From DATDCV01 sp036524155 (GTDB lineage: Bacteria; Verrucomicrobiota; Verrucomicrobiia; Limisphaerales; UBA8199), in the NCBI GenBank assembly GCA_036524155.1, contig DATDCV010000149.1, positions 1 through 34,554 of the forward strand: 34,554 bases of DNA. The letters run 5' to 3'. Numbering within the stretch: the stretch's first letter is position 1; each line of letters begins with the position of its first letter. Shown piece after piece: positions 1 to 7,548 of this stretch. Both the position numbers and the translations under genes were made by a program. The notes beneath the pieces are model-generated. The model was given only the letters and a program-made list of their open reading frames with translations, was not told the origin of the DNA and did not search any database.

Positions 1-62
1 GGCCTAAACACGCGTCCCAATAGACTCTTTGCCTGAACTGAGTTTTGCCCTACCGTCCCGTC

Positions 63-3000
63 ATGCATACCCGACGTCTGCTTGCGTTCCTGCCTCTGTT
101 GCTTGCGCTGGTCCTGGTGCAAGGTGCGGCTCCCGCCGCAGACTCATCCCTGGCGCGCGATTTCAAGAACCCCCCGCAGTCCGCCAAACCCTGGGTCTAT
201 TGGTTTTGGCTCAACGGCAATATTTCCACCCAGGGCATCACTGCCGACCTCGAAGCGATGAAGCGCGTCGGCATCGGCGGCGCGTTGATCATGGAAGTCG
301 ATCAGGGCGCTCCGGTCGGTCCGGTCGGTTTTATGAGCGATAATTGGCGCGCGTTGTTTCAACACGTCCATCACGAAGCGCGACGGCTCGGGCTCGAAAT
401 CAACCTGAACAACGATGCGGGCTGGAACGGCAGCGGCGGCCCCTGGATCAAGCCCGACCAATCCATGCAACAGGTCGTGTGGAGCGAAACCAACGTCGCG
501 GGCCCGGCCCGGTTCCAGGGAGTGCTCCCGCAGCCCAAAACGGTCGCCGGTTACTACCGCGAGATCACCGTTTGCGCCTTTCCGACAACGGGCGCGTATC
601 GCATCGACCGCATCAAGGCGAAAGCCGCTTATGAGGTCGAAAGCGTCGGCGACATCAGCCGCGAAACGTTGGGCGCGGAAATGGTAATCGATCATGGGAA
701 AATGATCGCCCTGACCGGCCACATGGACGGCAGCGGCGTGATTTCCTGGGATGTGCCCGCAGGCGAATGGACGCTCGTCCGTTTCGGACACACCAGCACC
801 GGCGTGGAGAATGCCCCCGCGCCGGCGAGCGGCCGAGGCCTGGAATGTGACAAGCTCAGCGCGACGGGCATCGAAGCGAGTTTCGATGGCATGATGGCCA
901 AGCTCGCCGCCGACACCGGGATCCAGGTGAAGAGTTCAAAAGCCGGTCTGGTGGCGACCCATATCGACAGTTGGGAAAACGGGTCGCAGAACTGGACCAC
1001 GCGGATGCGGGAGGAATTTCGCCAGCGCCGTGGCTACGACCTGCTGCCCTACTTGCCCGTGTTGACCGGACGGGTCGTGGACAGTCTCGAGATTTCGGAG
1101 CGTTTTCTGCGGGACTTGCGCCAAACGGTTTCCGAGCTGGTGATTCAGAATTATGCGGGGCGCATGCGCGAGCTGGCGCACGCGCACGGGATGAGGTTCA
1201 CCGTCGAAGCATACGGCGGCCCCTGCGATGCCCTCCCTTATGCGGCGCAGTCCGACGAACCGATGGGCGAATTCTGGACGCCGAACAACGGCATTGAAAC
1301 CTGCCGGGCGATGGCCTCAGCCGGGCATGTCTATGGCAAACGGATCATCGGCGCCGAAGCCTTTACCTCCGGCGACCAGGAAAAATGGCGCGAGCATCCG
1401 GCGCTGCTGAAAGCTCATGGGGACCGCGCCTTCTGCGAAGGCATTAACCGGTTCGTGTTTCACCGCTACGCGCTCCAGCCGTGGGCCGAGGAGCGGCGTC
1501 CCGGCATGACGATGGGCCCCTGGGGCCAGCACTATGAGCGCACGCAAACCTGGTGGGACTGGACTCTGGAATGGCATCAATACCTGGCGCGTTGCCAGTT
1601 TCTGCTGCGGCAGGGCCTGTTCGTCGCCGACATCTGTTATGTCCAACCGGAAATGCCGCCGCAGGGACCCGGCGATCACCCACGGGACGGCTACGGTTGG
1701 GACGAGTGCGCTGCCGACGCCGTTCTGACCCGCATGACCGTGAAGGACGGACGCATCGTGCTGCCCGACGGCATGAGCTACCGCCTGCTGGTGCTCCCCG
1801 GCTCACGCACCATGACCCCGCCGCTATTACGGAAGCTCAGGGATCTCGTCGAGGCCGGCGCGACGGTGCTGGGCCCCAAACCGCTCTCGTCCCCCAGCCT
1901 CAGCCACTACCCTGAGTGCGACGCCGAAATCCGGCAGCTTGGTGCGGAGCTCTGGGGAGATTGCGACGGCCAAACCGTGAAAGCCCGTCCGTTCGGAAAG
2001 GGGCAGATTGTGTGGGGACCCGCCCCCGCCCAATTTCTCGAAAGCTCCGGCGTGCCCGCCGATTTTGCCAGCAGCCAGCCTTTGCGTTTCATTCATCGCC
2101 GCGTCGGAAATCGGGAGATCTACTTCGTCGCCAACCCGAACAATTTTCCGGTCACCACCACGGGCAGCTTTCGCGTCCAAAACAAAGGCCTGGAACTCTG
2201 GCGGCCTGACACCGGGGAAATCGAGCCGGCTCAGATGTGGCGCCAAACGAACGGCCTCACCCACGTCGTGCTCTCGCTCGAACCCAGTGGCTCCGTCTTT
2301 GTCGTTTTCGGGGAGCGCCCGGCGCACGCCGACCCTGTCGTGAGCATCCGGCTGAACAACAAGACCATCGTGGAAGCCGCGCCCGCGGCCCTCGAAAAAG
2401 TGCGGGTGATAAAGGCAATCTACGGCGTTCCATCCAGCCCCGAGCAAACACGCGACGTCACCGAAGGAGTCCAGCGGAGGGTCGATAAAGGTGAATTCAA
2501 CTTCCCCGTCTGGACAATGGCCGGAGACCACGACCCCGCTCCGGGCGTCGTTAAGCGGCTGAGTGTGGATTACGAAATAGAGGGCAAGACCTTCCGCGTG
2601 GCGGCGCGCGACCCGGACGCAATTCACATCAGTCGTCAGGCGCTTTCGCTGAAAGTCGAAAAAGCCCAGTACGGTGTCCTGGATGACCCGAAGCGAACCC
2701 GCGACGTCAGAGACCGAGTGCAGCGCCTGGCTGATGCCGGCGAATGCAGTTTCGTCGTCGCTCGCCTGGCCGAAGGCGACGACCCTGCGTTGCGCGTGGT
2801 AAAGACCCTGGTTCTGGAAGTCACCCTCGAGGGGAAACGGCTCGCGTTTACCGGCACGGACCCCGAAGTCATCACGCTCGTGCCGCCGAGCGCTCAAGCC
2901 CAACCTGTCGCCAACGTCCGGCCGGACCCCAAAGGCCGCCCGGCCCTCGAAGCGCGCCAGCCCGGCGTTTATGAATGCGCCATGGCGTCGGGCAGAACCA

Positions 3001-3599
3001 TACAGACAACAGTGAACGCTGCTCCGCAAACGCCCGAAGTGCCGGGCCCGTGGACCGTGCGCTTCCCGCCAAATCTCGGAGCGCCCGACTGCATTTCGAT
3101 GCCCGCCCTCATGCCCTTAAACGAACATGAGAACCCGGGAGTAAAGTTCTTTTCGGGAACCGCGACCTACGAAAGAACCGTGGTCGTGCCGCGCGAACTG
3201 GTTGCCCGCGGCAAGCGCCTCTACCTGGACCTGGGCCAGGTCGAGGTCATGGCTCGCGTGACGCTCAACGGCCGCAAGCTCGCGACGCTCTGGAAACCAC
3301 CTTTCCGGGTCGACATCACCGACGCCGCCAAAGTCGGGGACAACAAACTGGCGGTGCAGGTTGTCAATCTCTGGCCCAATCGTCTCATCGGCGACGAGCA
3401 ATTGCCCCAGGACTGCGACCGAAACGAGGACGGGACCTTGAAATGCTGGCCGCAATGGCTGCTCGAGGGCAAGCCCAGCCCCACCGGCCGCTATACCTTC
3501 ACCAGTTGGCGGCTCTGGCGGAAGGAGGACCGGCCGCTCAAATCAGGCCTCATCGGCCCCATCACGCTGCAAGCCACCGTTCCAGTGCGGCTGGAATAG
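63..3599 (+). CDS. secreted GH106-like glycoside hydrolase (putative alpha-L-rhamnosidase) with a tandem DnaJC11-C-like insert
   Basis: This is a 1178-residue exported protein. Residues 1-25 form a signal peptide (MHTRRLLAFLPLLLALVLV). I chose the ATG at 63 over an in-frame TTG at 45 because the signal peptide begins there; no clear ribosome binding site is seen. The N-terminal two thirds resemble GH106, the family of rhamnosidases acting on pectic rhamnogalacturonan: YWFWLNGNIS, a GIGGALIMEV segment and LNNDAGWNGSGGPW near the N-terminus, HIDSWENGSQNW further in, and a Glu-rich stretch around GEFWTPNNG. The C-terminal ~170 residues (SGTATYERTVVVP to SGLIGPITLQ) look like the galactose-binding beta-sandwich usual at GH106 C-termini. 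Between them, residues ~778-940 hold two copies of an ~80-residue unit unrelated to the hydrolase fold. The gene converges on the minus-strand pair that follows, 38 bp away. Family assignment is good; the exact glycosidic substrate is inference. Confidence 0.85.
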   Translation: MHTRRLLAFLPLLLALVLVQGAAPAADSSLARDFKNPPQSAKPWVYWFWLNGNISTQGITADLEAMKRVGIGGALIMEVDQGAPVGPVGFMSDNWRALFQHVHHEARRLGLEINLNNDAGWNGSGGPWIKPDQSMQQVVWSETNVAGPARFQGVLPQPKTVAGYYREITVCAFPTTGAYRIDRIKAKAAYEVESVGDISRETLGAEMVIDHGKMIALTGHMDGSGVISWDVPAGEWTLVRFGHTSTGVENAPAPASGRGLECDKLSATGIEASFDGMMAKLAADTGIQVKSSKAGLVATHIDSWENGSQNWTTRMREEFRQRRGYDLLPYLPVLTGRVVDSLEISERFLRDLRQTVSELVIQNYAGRMRELAHAHGMRFTVEAYGGPCDALPYAAQSDEPMGEFWTPNNGIETCRAMASAGHVYGKRIIGAEAFTSGDQEKWREHPALLKAHGDRAFCEGINRFVFHRYALQPWAEERRPGMTMGPWGQHYERTQTWWDWTLEWHQYLARCQFLLRQGLFVADICYVQPEMPPQGPGDHPRDGYGWDECAADAVLTRMTVKDGRIVLPDGMSYRLLVLPGSRTMTPPLLRKLRDLVEAGATVLGPKPLSSPSLSHYPECDAEIRQLGAELWGDCDGQTVKARPFGKGQIVWGPAPAQFLESSGVPADFASSQPLRFIHRRVGNREIYFVANPNNFPVTTTGSFRVQNKGLELWRPDTGEIEPAQMWRQTNGLTHVVLSLEPSGSVFVVFGERPAHADPVVSIRLNNKTIVEAAPAALEKVRVIKAIYGVPSSPEQTRDVTEGVQRRVDKGEFNFPVWTMAGDHDPAPGVVKRLSVDYEIEGKTFRVAARDPDAIHISRQALSLKVEKAQYGVLDDPKRTRDVRDRVQRLADAGECSFVVARLAEGDDPALRVVKTLVLEVTLEGKRLAFTGTDPEVITLVPPSAQAQPVANVRPDPKGRPALEARQPGVYECAMASGRTIQTTVNAAPQTPEVPGPWTVRFPPNLGAPDCISMPALMPLNEHENPGVKFFSGTATYERTVVVPRELVARGKRLYLDLGQVEVMARVTLNGRKLATLWKPPFRVDITDAAKVGDNKLAVQVVNLWPNRLIGDEQLPQDCDRNEDGTLKCWPQWLLEGKPSPTGRYTFTSWRLWRKEDRPLKSGLIGPITLQATVPVRLE

Positions 3600-3637
3600 G
3601 CTTGCCCCTTTGCAGCCTCGGTCTCGTTCAAAACGCT

Positions 3638-4924
3638 CTACCCTCTGAGCGCCTCGTGTTTGGCCACGTACGCGGGGTCGATCTCCACGCCCAGACCCGG
3701 GCCAGTGGGGACTTTGATTTTTCCTTCGACCACCTTGAGCGGCGAGGTTTTGCATTCGAAGGGCACGTTCGTGCCGAGGCCTTTGAACTCGTGATGCGGC
3801 ATGGCATTGGGCAGCGCCGAAACAAAGTGCATCATGTAAAGGAACCCGAGCCCGCCCCCGGACATGTGAGGAGTGCAGCTCTTCCCAAACGCGGCCGCCA
3901 TGCGCGCCACCTGCATCGATCGGACCATGCCGCCGAAGTAGTAATTATCCGGCTGGACAATTTGGAGCGCGTCATGGGCGATGAGCCAGCGGAAGCCGTG
4001 CAGGCTGTATTCCTGTTCGCCGCCGGCAACCGGCAGGGAAAGCGCCTCGGCGACCTGCCGGGTCTCTTCGTACCAGTCGAACATCACCGGTTCTTCAAAA
4101 AAGCCATAGTGGTATTCCTCGAGTAGCTTGCCGACGCGTATGGCTTCCTCGACGGAGTAAAACCCGTTGGCATCCGCATACAACGCCATTTCATCGCCGA
4201 ACGTTTTTCGAATTAGCGGAATCATCTTCTCCGTTCGGCCCGGCGGCCCGACGGCGTGGATATCGGTGGTCATGAACATCAGACCGCCGACTTTGATTTT
4301 CAGCGCGCGGGCGTTGTATTCGGCAACATCGCGCTTAATCAGGTCCAGAGATTGCTCGACCGATTTTTCGCGGTATTCGGTCGCCTGGTAAACCGCCACC
4401 TCGGGGTGATGGATATCGCCAATCAACTGGCCGATGGGCTTCCGGGCGATGCGTCCCAGCAGGTCGAGGATGGCAAACTCGATCGTGGCGAGCGGCATGC
4501 CGATGGAAATGCCGTTGTACCGAAAATTGAATCCGTAGATGAAAACCTTTTCCAGGAGGAGGTCCAGGTCGCGCGCGTCTTTGCCGATAAAGAAAGACCG
4601 CAGGTTATAAAGGAAGATCGGGAAGAGCGCTTTCATGCCGCTGTGCCCGACCGAAATGCCTTCCGCGCCGTCGCGCGAGCGCACCCGGCACAGGAAACTG
4701 TCCCGGTAGCGCAGCAATTCAAGCGTCTCGATAATGACGGGGTTCGGGAACAGCTCACGTTTCAGCACCGGCTGCTTCAGGATTTCATCCAGCCGCGCAT
4801 ACCGGGGGTTCTGCGTCGTGGCGACCGGGCGCGGACGGTCAGCGCCCAGCGCCGAAAGCGGCAGAGCGGCTGCGACACTGCCGAAAAGATTGGCCTCAAG
4901 AAATTGGCGGCGATTAGTTTTCAT
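3638..4924 (-). CDS. Tat-exported mandelate racemase/muconate lactonizing enzyme family protein
   Basis: This 428-residue enolase-superfamily enzyme probably acts as a sugar-acid dehydratase or racemase. The N-terminus carries a twin-arginine signal (NRRQFLEANLFGSVAAALPL), so export as a folded protein is expected. The ATG at 4924 was chosen because the Tat signal starts there; an upstream in-frame start at 4951 would add nine residues. The active-site pattern is readable: the KxK motif (K209, K211), metal ligands D251 (ADANGF), E277 or E278 (FFEEP) and E303 (GGEQE), and the Asp-His pair D326 (VQPD) and H353 (PHMSGGG). This is the mandelate-racemase subgroup arrangement. The gene starts 23 bp after the stop of the upstream esterase gene and was probably co-transcribed with it. 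With the rhamnosidase-like gene next door, a role in L-rhamnose or uronic acid breakdown is plausible; the substrate is not shown by the sequence. Confidence 0.85.
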   Translation of the reverse strand: MKTNRRQFLEANLFGSVAAALPLSALGADRPRPVATTQNPRYARLDEILKQPVLKRELFPNPVIIETLELLRYRDSFLCRVRSRDGAEGISVGHSGMKALFPIFLYNLRSFFIGKDARDLDLLLEKVFIYGFNFRYNGISIGMPLATIEFAILDLLGRIARKPIGQLIGDIHHPEVAVYQATEYREKSVEQSLDLIKRDVAEYNARALKIKVGGLMFMTTDIHAVGPPGRTEKMIPLIRKTFGDEMALYADANGFYSVEEAIRVGKLLEEYHYGFFEEPVMFDWYEETRQVAEALSLPVAGGEQEYSLHGFRWLIAHDALQIVQPDNYYFGGMVRSMQVARMAAAFGKSCTPHMSGGGLGFLYMMHFVSALPNAMPHHEFKGLGTNVPFECKTSPLKVVEGKIKVPTGPGLGVEIDPAYVAKHEALRG

Positions 4925-4947
4925 AGAATCTTCAGAGTTTTCTTCCC

Positions 4948-6996
4948 TCACTTTTGTTCCACGAGCTTCCCCGCCGCGCCGGCGACGCGGTAGATCGCGG
5001 CGGCGGTCTGGCCGATCTCGGGCGCGAGGCCAATGATCGTGACCGGCCGCGGGGCCAGCAGGCCGATGGCCTGGGGCACGTCCAGAACGCGAAGAACGCC
5101 CAGCAGCGGCGGCGCGTTAGTGGCCATGTGCGACGCCGGGGGGCGAGAGAGCCCAAGACCGGCAACGTCGGGCTCGAGTAAGGCCGCGTAGGTCGCGAGC
5201 ACCGCCGTGGGTCCGTCGCCGGCCAGATATACTTCCGCTTTGCCGTTATGCAGTGCGTGGAGATACCTCGCCGACGCGATGATATCCCACACCCGGCCGC
5301 TATCGACGGTGCGGCCCAGCAGGTAGTGCGAACGCTCCACATAGTTGGGGGGATTCTTCGTTGTCCAGCGAGTGCCGCCGATTCCCCGGGGCTCGCACAC
5401 GTAGATCCCATCCTGGGCGGCGGCGCAGTCGCTGAACCACGCGGGCGGCGCCTCGCCGACGTCGGAGCCGGAGATATAAAGCCAGACTTTGGTCGAATCG
5501 CTCCCTGACAAGCGAACGGCCCTGAGCCTGATCGAGATTGCCGGTTCCGTGTTCACCCGCGCGATGCTGGTTCCGTTGGTTTCCACGGTTGTTGCCGCCG
5601 GGATCCGCTCGGGAAAATGGTGGAAAGCGAGTTGGCGCAGGCGTTGAAGCTTTTCAGCTTTCCAGGCCTCGAATTGGGCCGGTTCCGGCAACGCCGGTTT
5701 CGCCAGCGGCACGAATTCGTAATCAATCCGGCTGTTGATGGCGTCCTTCGGAAAGTCCGAGTCCTGGGGGAACACGCGGAGCTGCTCGGGCGGGATGGGA
5801 TGAACCTCATTCGGCCCGCTGGTTACCAGGTCCACCTCGCTGTCTTGGATCGCGCGCGAGTCTTCCTTCAAATAGATGTTCATGAACCGAAACGCGGCCT
5901 GTCGGATATCCTGCCGGTAGGCATGGCCGCCGACGCTGACGACGCTGTCCACGATGTCGCCCGCGCCAAACAAGCTGTAAAGCCGCTCGAGCCGGTTGAT
6001 CAGGCGCTCGTTGCCGTCCATCGGGAAGATGGTGTCGGCGTCGCTGTTGACAAACAGCAAAGGCCTCGGCGCAATCATGCCGAGCACGCGCGCGTAGGGC
6101 CACTGGTAGATGTTGTAGTTGAACATGCAATCGCAGTGGCCATTCACCACCCGGTGGGCGACGTGCGACACCAGGTCGCTCCAACCGCTGACGGGCACTG
6201 ATACCGTCACTCGCTCGTCGGCAGCCGAAATCCAGGTTGTCGCCGCGCCGCCGCCGCTGATGCCCGTGACGCCGATGCGGCCGGGATCCACATCTGGCCG
6301 GCTGGAGAGATAGTCGATGCCGCGCACGCCGTTCCAGCACTCAACCCCGGCCGGTGTATAACCGCGGGACAGCCACCACCAGCGCCCCTCCCGGTAGGTG
6401 CCGTGATGCGTGCAAGTCAGTTCACCCATCTCGAGCGTGTCGAGCACCAGGCAAACATACCCGCGGCGGGCGAACCAAATCCCGTGGGACTGGTAGGCGG
6501 TCTTGTTGCCGTTGCGCGGGCGGGGAGAATGGCCGCACACGTAAAGGATCGCCGGCAGCCGCGCGCCCGCCGCGGTTTTGGCCGGCCGATAGAGGTTGCC
6601 CGTGACATAAAGTCCCGGCCGGCTCTGGTAATGGACCATGTCCACTACGTAATCACCCCGGTTCAGCGTGCGGGTGACGGTCGCGTGAAGCGGAGTTTTG
6701 TCCGGCAGCGGCCAAAGTCCGAGCATGTCGAAATACTCCTCGCGAAACCGAGGGCGCGCGCTGGTCCACTCTTCGGCTGATTTTATGGCCGACAGGAAAT
6801 CCGCCTCAATCTTCCCGGTCTCCAGGCGGAGATACTCCTGGATCATCGCGTCGCCCGGCTGGCCGCGATCCGGCGGGTCATAGAGTTCCGCCCCGAAACA
6901 GGCTCGCGATACAACCACCGCGCAACCGATCAGAGAAAGGCGTGATATTGATGAGATCGTCCGTGCAGATCTCCCGTGTGTTTTCACGGTTTTCAT
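4948..6996 (-). CDS. secreted tandem alpha/beta-hydrolase (acetyl-xylan-esterase-like); second half degenerate
   Basis: This is a 682-residue exported protein. The chosen ATG at 6996 begins MKTVKTHGRSARTISS followed by a hydrophobic stretch, a plausible signal peptide. The frame stays open upstream to 7503, but that part runs through intergenic repeats and is not protein-like. Residues ~90-375 are an alpha/beta hydrolase: G-I-S-G-G at 245-249 gives nucleophile S247, D319 or D321 (NSDADTIFP) is the likely acid, and H358 (GGHAY) the base. This resembles the large acetyl esterases common in Planctomycetota and Verrucomicrobiota. Residues ~400-682 look like a second copy of the fold. There the nucleophile elbow reads AGDGP (592-596) with no Ser, so this half is probably non-catalytic. 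The gene is first in a two-gene minus-strand operon with the enolase-superfamily gene. Esterase activity on decorated plant or algal polysaccharide is inference. Confidence 0.8.
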   Translation of the reverse strand: MKTVKTHGRSARTISSISRLSLIGCAVVVSRACFGAELYDPPDRGQPGDAMIQEYLRLETGKIEADFLSAIKSAEEWTSARPRFREEYFDMLGLWPLPDKTPLHATVTRTLNRGDYVVDMVHYQSRPGLYVTGNLYRPAKTAAGARLPAILYVCGHSPRPRNGNKTAYQSHGIWFARRGYVCLVLDTLEMGELTCTHHGTYREGRWWWLSRGYTPAGVECWNGVRGIDYLSSRPDVDPGRIGVTGISGGGAATTWISAADERVTVSVPVSGWSDLVSHVAHRVVNGHCDCMFNYNIYQWPYARVLGMIAPRPLLFVNSDADTIFPMDGNERLINRLERLYSLFGAGDIVDSVVSVGGHAYRQDIRQAAFRFMNIYLKEDSRAIQDSEVDLVTSGPNEVHPIPPEQLRVFPQDSDFPKDAINSRIDYEFVPLAKPALPEPAQFEAWKAEKLQRLRQLAFHHFPERIPAATTVETNGTSIARVNTEPAISIRLRAVRLSGSDSTKVWLYISGSDVGEAPPAWFSDCAAAQDGIYVCEPRGIGGTRWTTKNPPNYVERSHYLLGRTVDSGRVWDIIASARYLHALHNGKAEVYLAGDGPTAVLATYAALLEPDVAGLGLSRPPASHMATNAPPLLGVLRVLDVPQAIGLLAPRPVTIIGLAPEIGQTAAAIYRVAGAAGKLVEQK

Positions 6997-7074
6997 AGAG
7001 TTGATGATTCCTGCGCCGAACCATATCAAAACGGAAGGAAACGTGAAATGTAAAGCGCGGCCCGGAGACGGGCA

Positions 7075-7214
7075 GCAGTTCTCATTATAGGATTGTGGCG
7101 CGGGCGTCTCGCCCGCGAGTTCCTGGGGCGTCCCCGCCCTTTCTAGCCTCGGTCGGCGGGACGCCGACCGAACCCGCGGGCGAGACGCCCACGCCACGCC
7201 AAAGTGAGAATTGC
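7075..7214. repeat. palindromic element A, copy 1
   Basis: The core is bounded by 28-bp inverted arms at 7095-7122 and 7170-7197 (GTGGCGCGGGCGTCTCGCCC... and its complement, two mismatches). Inside are two smaller hairpins: GGGG-CGT-CCCC, and GGTCGGCG-GGA-CGCCGACC around 7151-7170. The flanks GCAGTTCTC...GGATT on the left and GCCAAAGTGAGAATTGC on the right recur, swapped, at copy 2 (29991-30130). Confidence 0.85.
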
Positions 7215-7385
7215 TGGGAGACGGGGCCGTTTTGAAGTTTGCTGATACGCCAGGCGACCAACCGACGCGGGAGGCGGGAAGATCCCAAATCCGAGGGCCA
7301 AAGGAAGGAATCTTGCCGCGAAAAGGCGCAAAAGGTCTCTCCTGTTTTTGCGGCTCTTGCTCTTTCTCGCGGCTCCGCTCCGTTT

Positions 7386-7437
7386 TTCGGATTTCGGGCT
7401 TCGGACTTCTTTCGGATTTCGGATTTCGGGCTTCGGA
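7386..7437. repeat. short direct repeat tract (TTCGGATTTCGGGCTTCGGA units)
   Basis: Two identical 20-bp units, TTCGGATTTCGGGCTTCGGA, lie at 7386-7405 and 7418-7437, with a partial unit TTCGGATTTC between them from 7411. The heptamer-like repeat gives low-complexity translations in every frame, so it should not be read as coding. Confidence 0.8.
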
Positions 7438-7548
7438 TTTTCCCCTCGCCTGGCCCCGGTTGCACCCAGCCTGCGCGCAGCCTTGCGCCTCAGTGAAAAT
7501 CATTGCTTCCGGGTTGCACAGGGTGGGGGGGAGTTGTATTTCTCAGCC

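Larger units (their letters stand above)
6997..7548. other. divergent intergenic region filled by repeats
   Basis: These 552 bp separate the minus-strand esterase gene from the plus-strand amidohydrolase gene and must hold both promoters. They contain repeat element A copy 1 (7075-7214) and a tandem-repeat tract (7386-7437). All six frames show long open stretches, but the translations are low-complexity (for example RISGFGF, RNPKSE) and are explained by the repeats. I see no convincing gene and no clear -35/-10 pair. Confidence 0.6.

Noticed and set aside
1827..3029. 400-codon minus-strand frame opposite the GH106-like gene
   Set aside because: It is antisense to a gene with clear family motifs, its translation is Arg/Gly/Asp-rich without any motif, and it arises from the high-GC third-position bias.
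6997..7503. 169-residue N-terminal extension of the esterase gene
   Set aside because: It translates repeat elements A and the TTCGGATTTCGG tract; the signal peptide starts at 6996.
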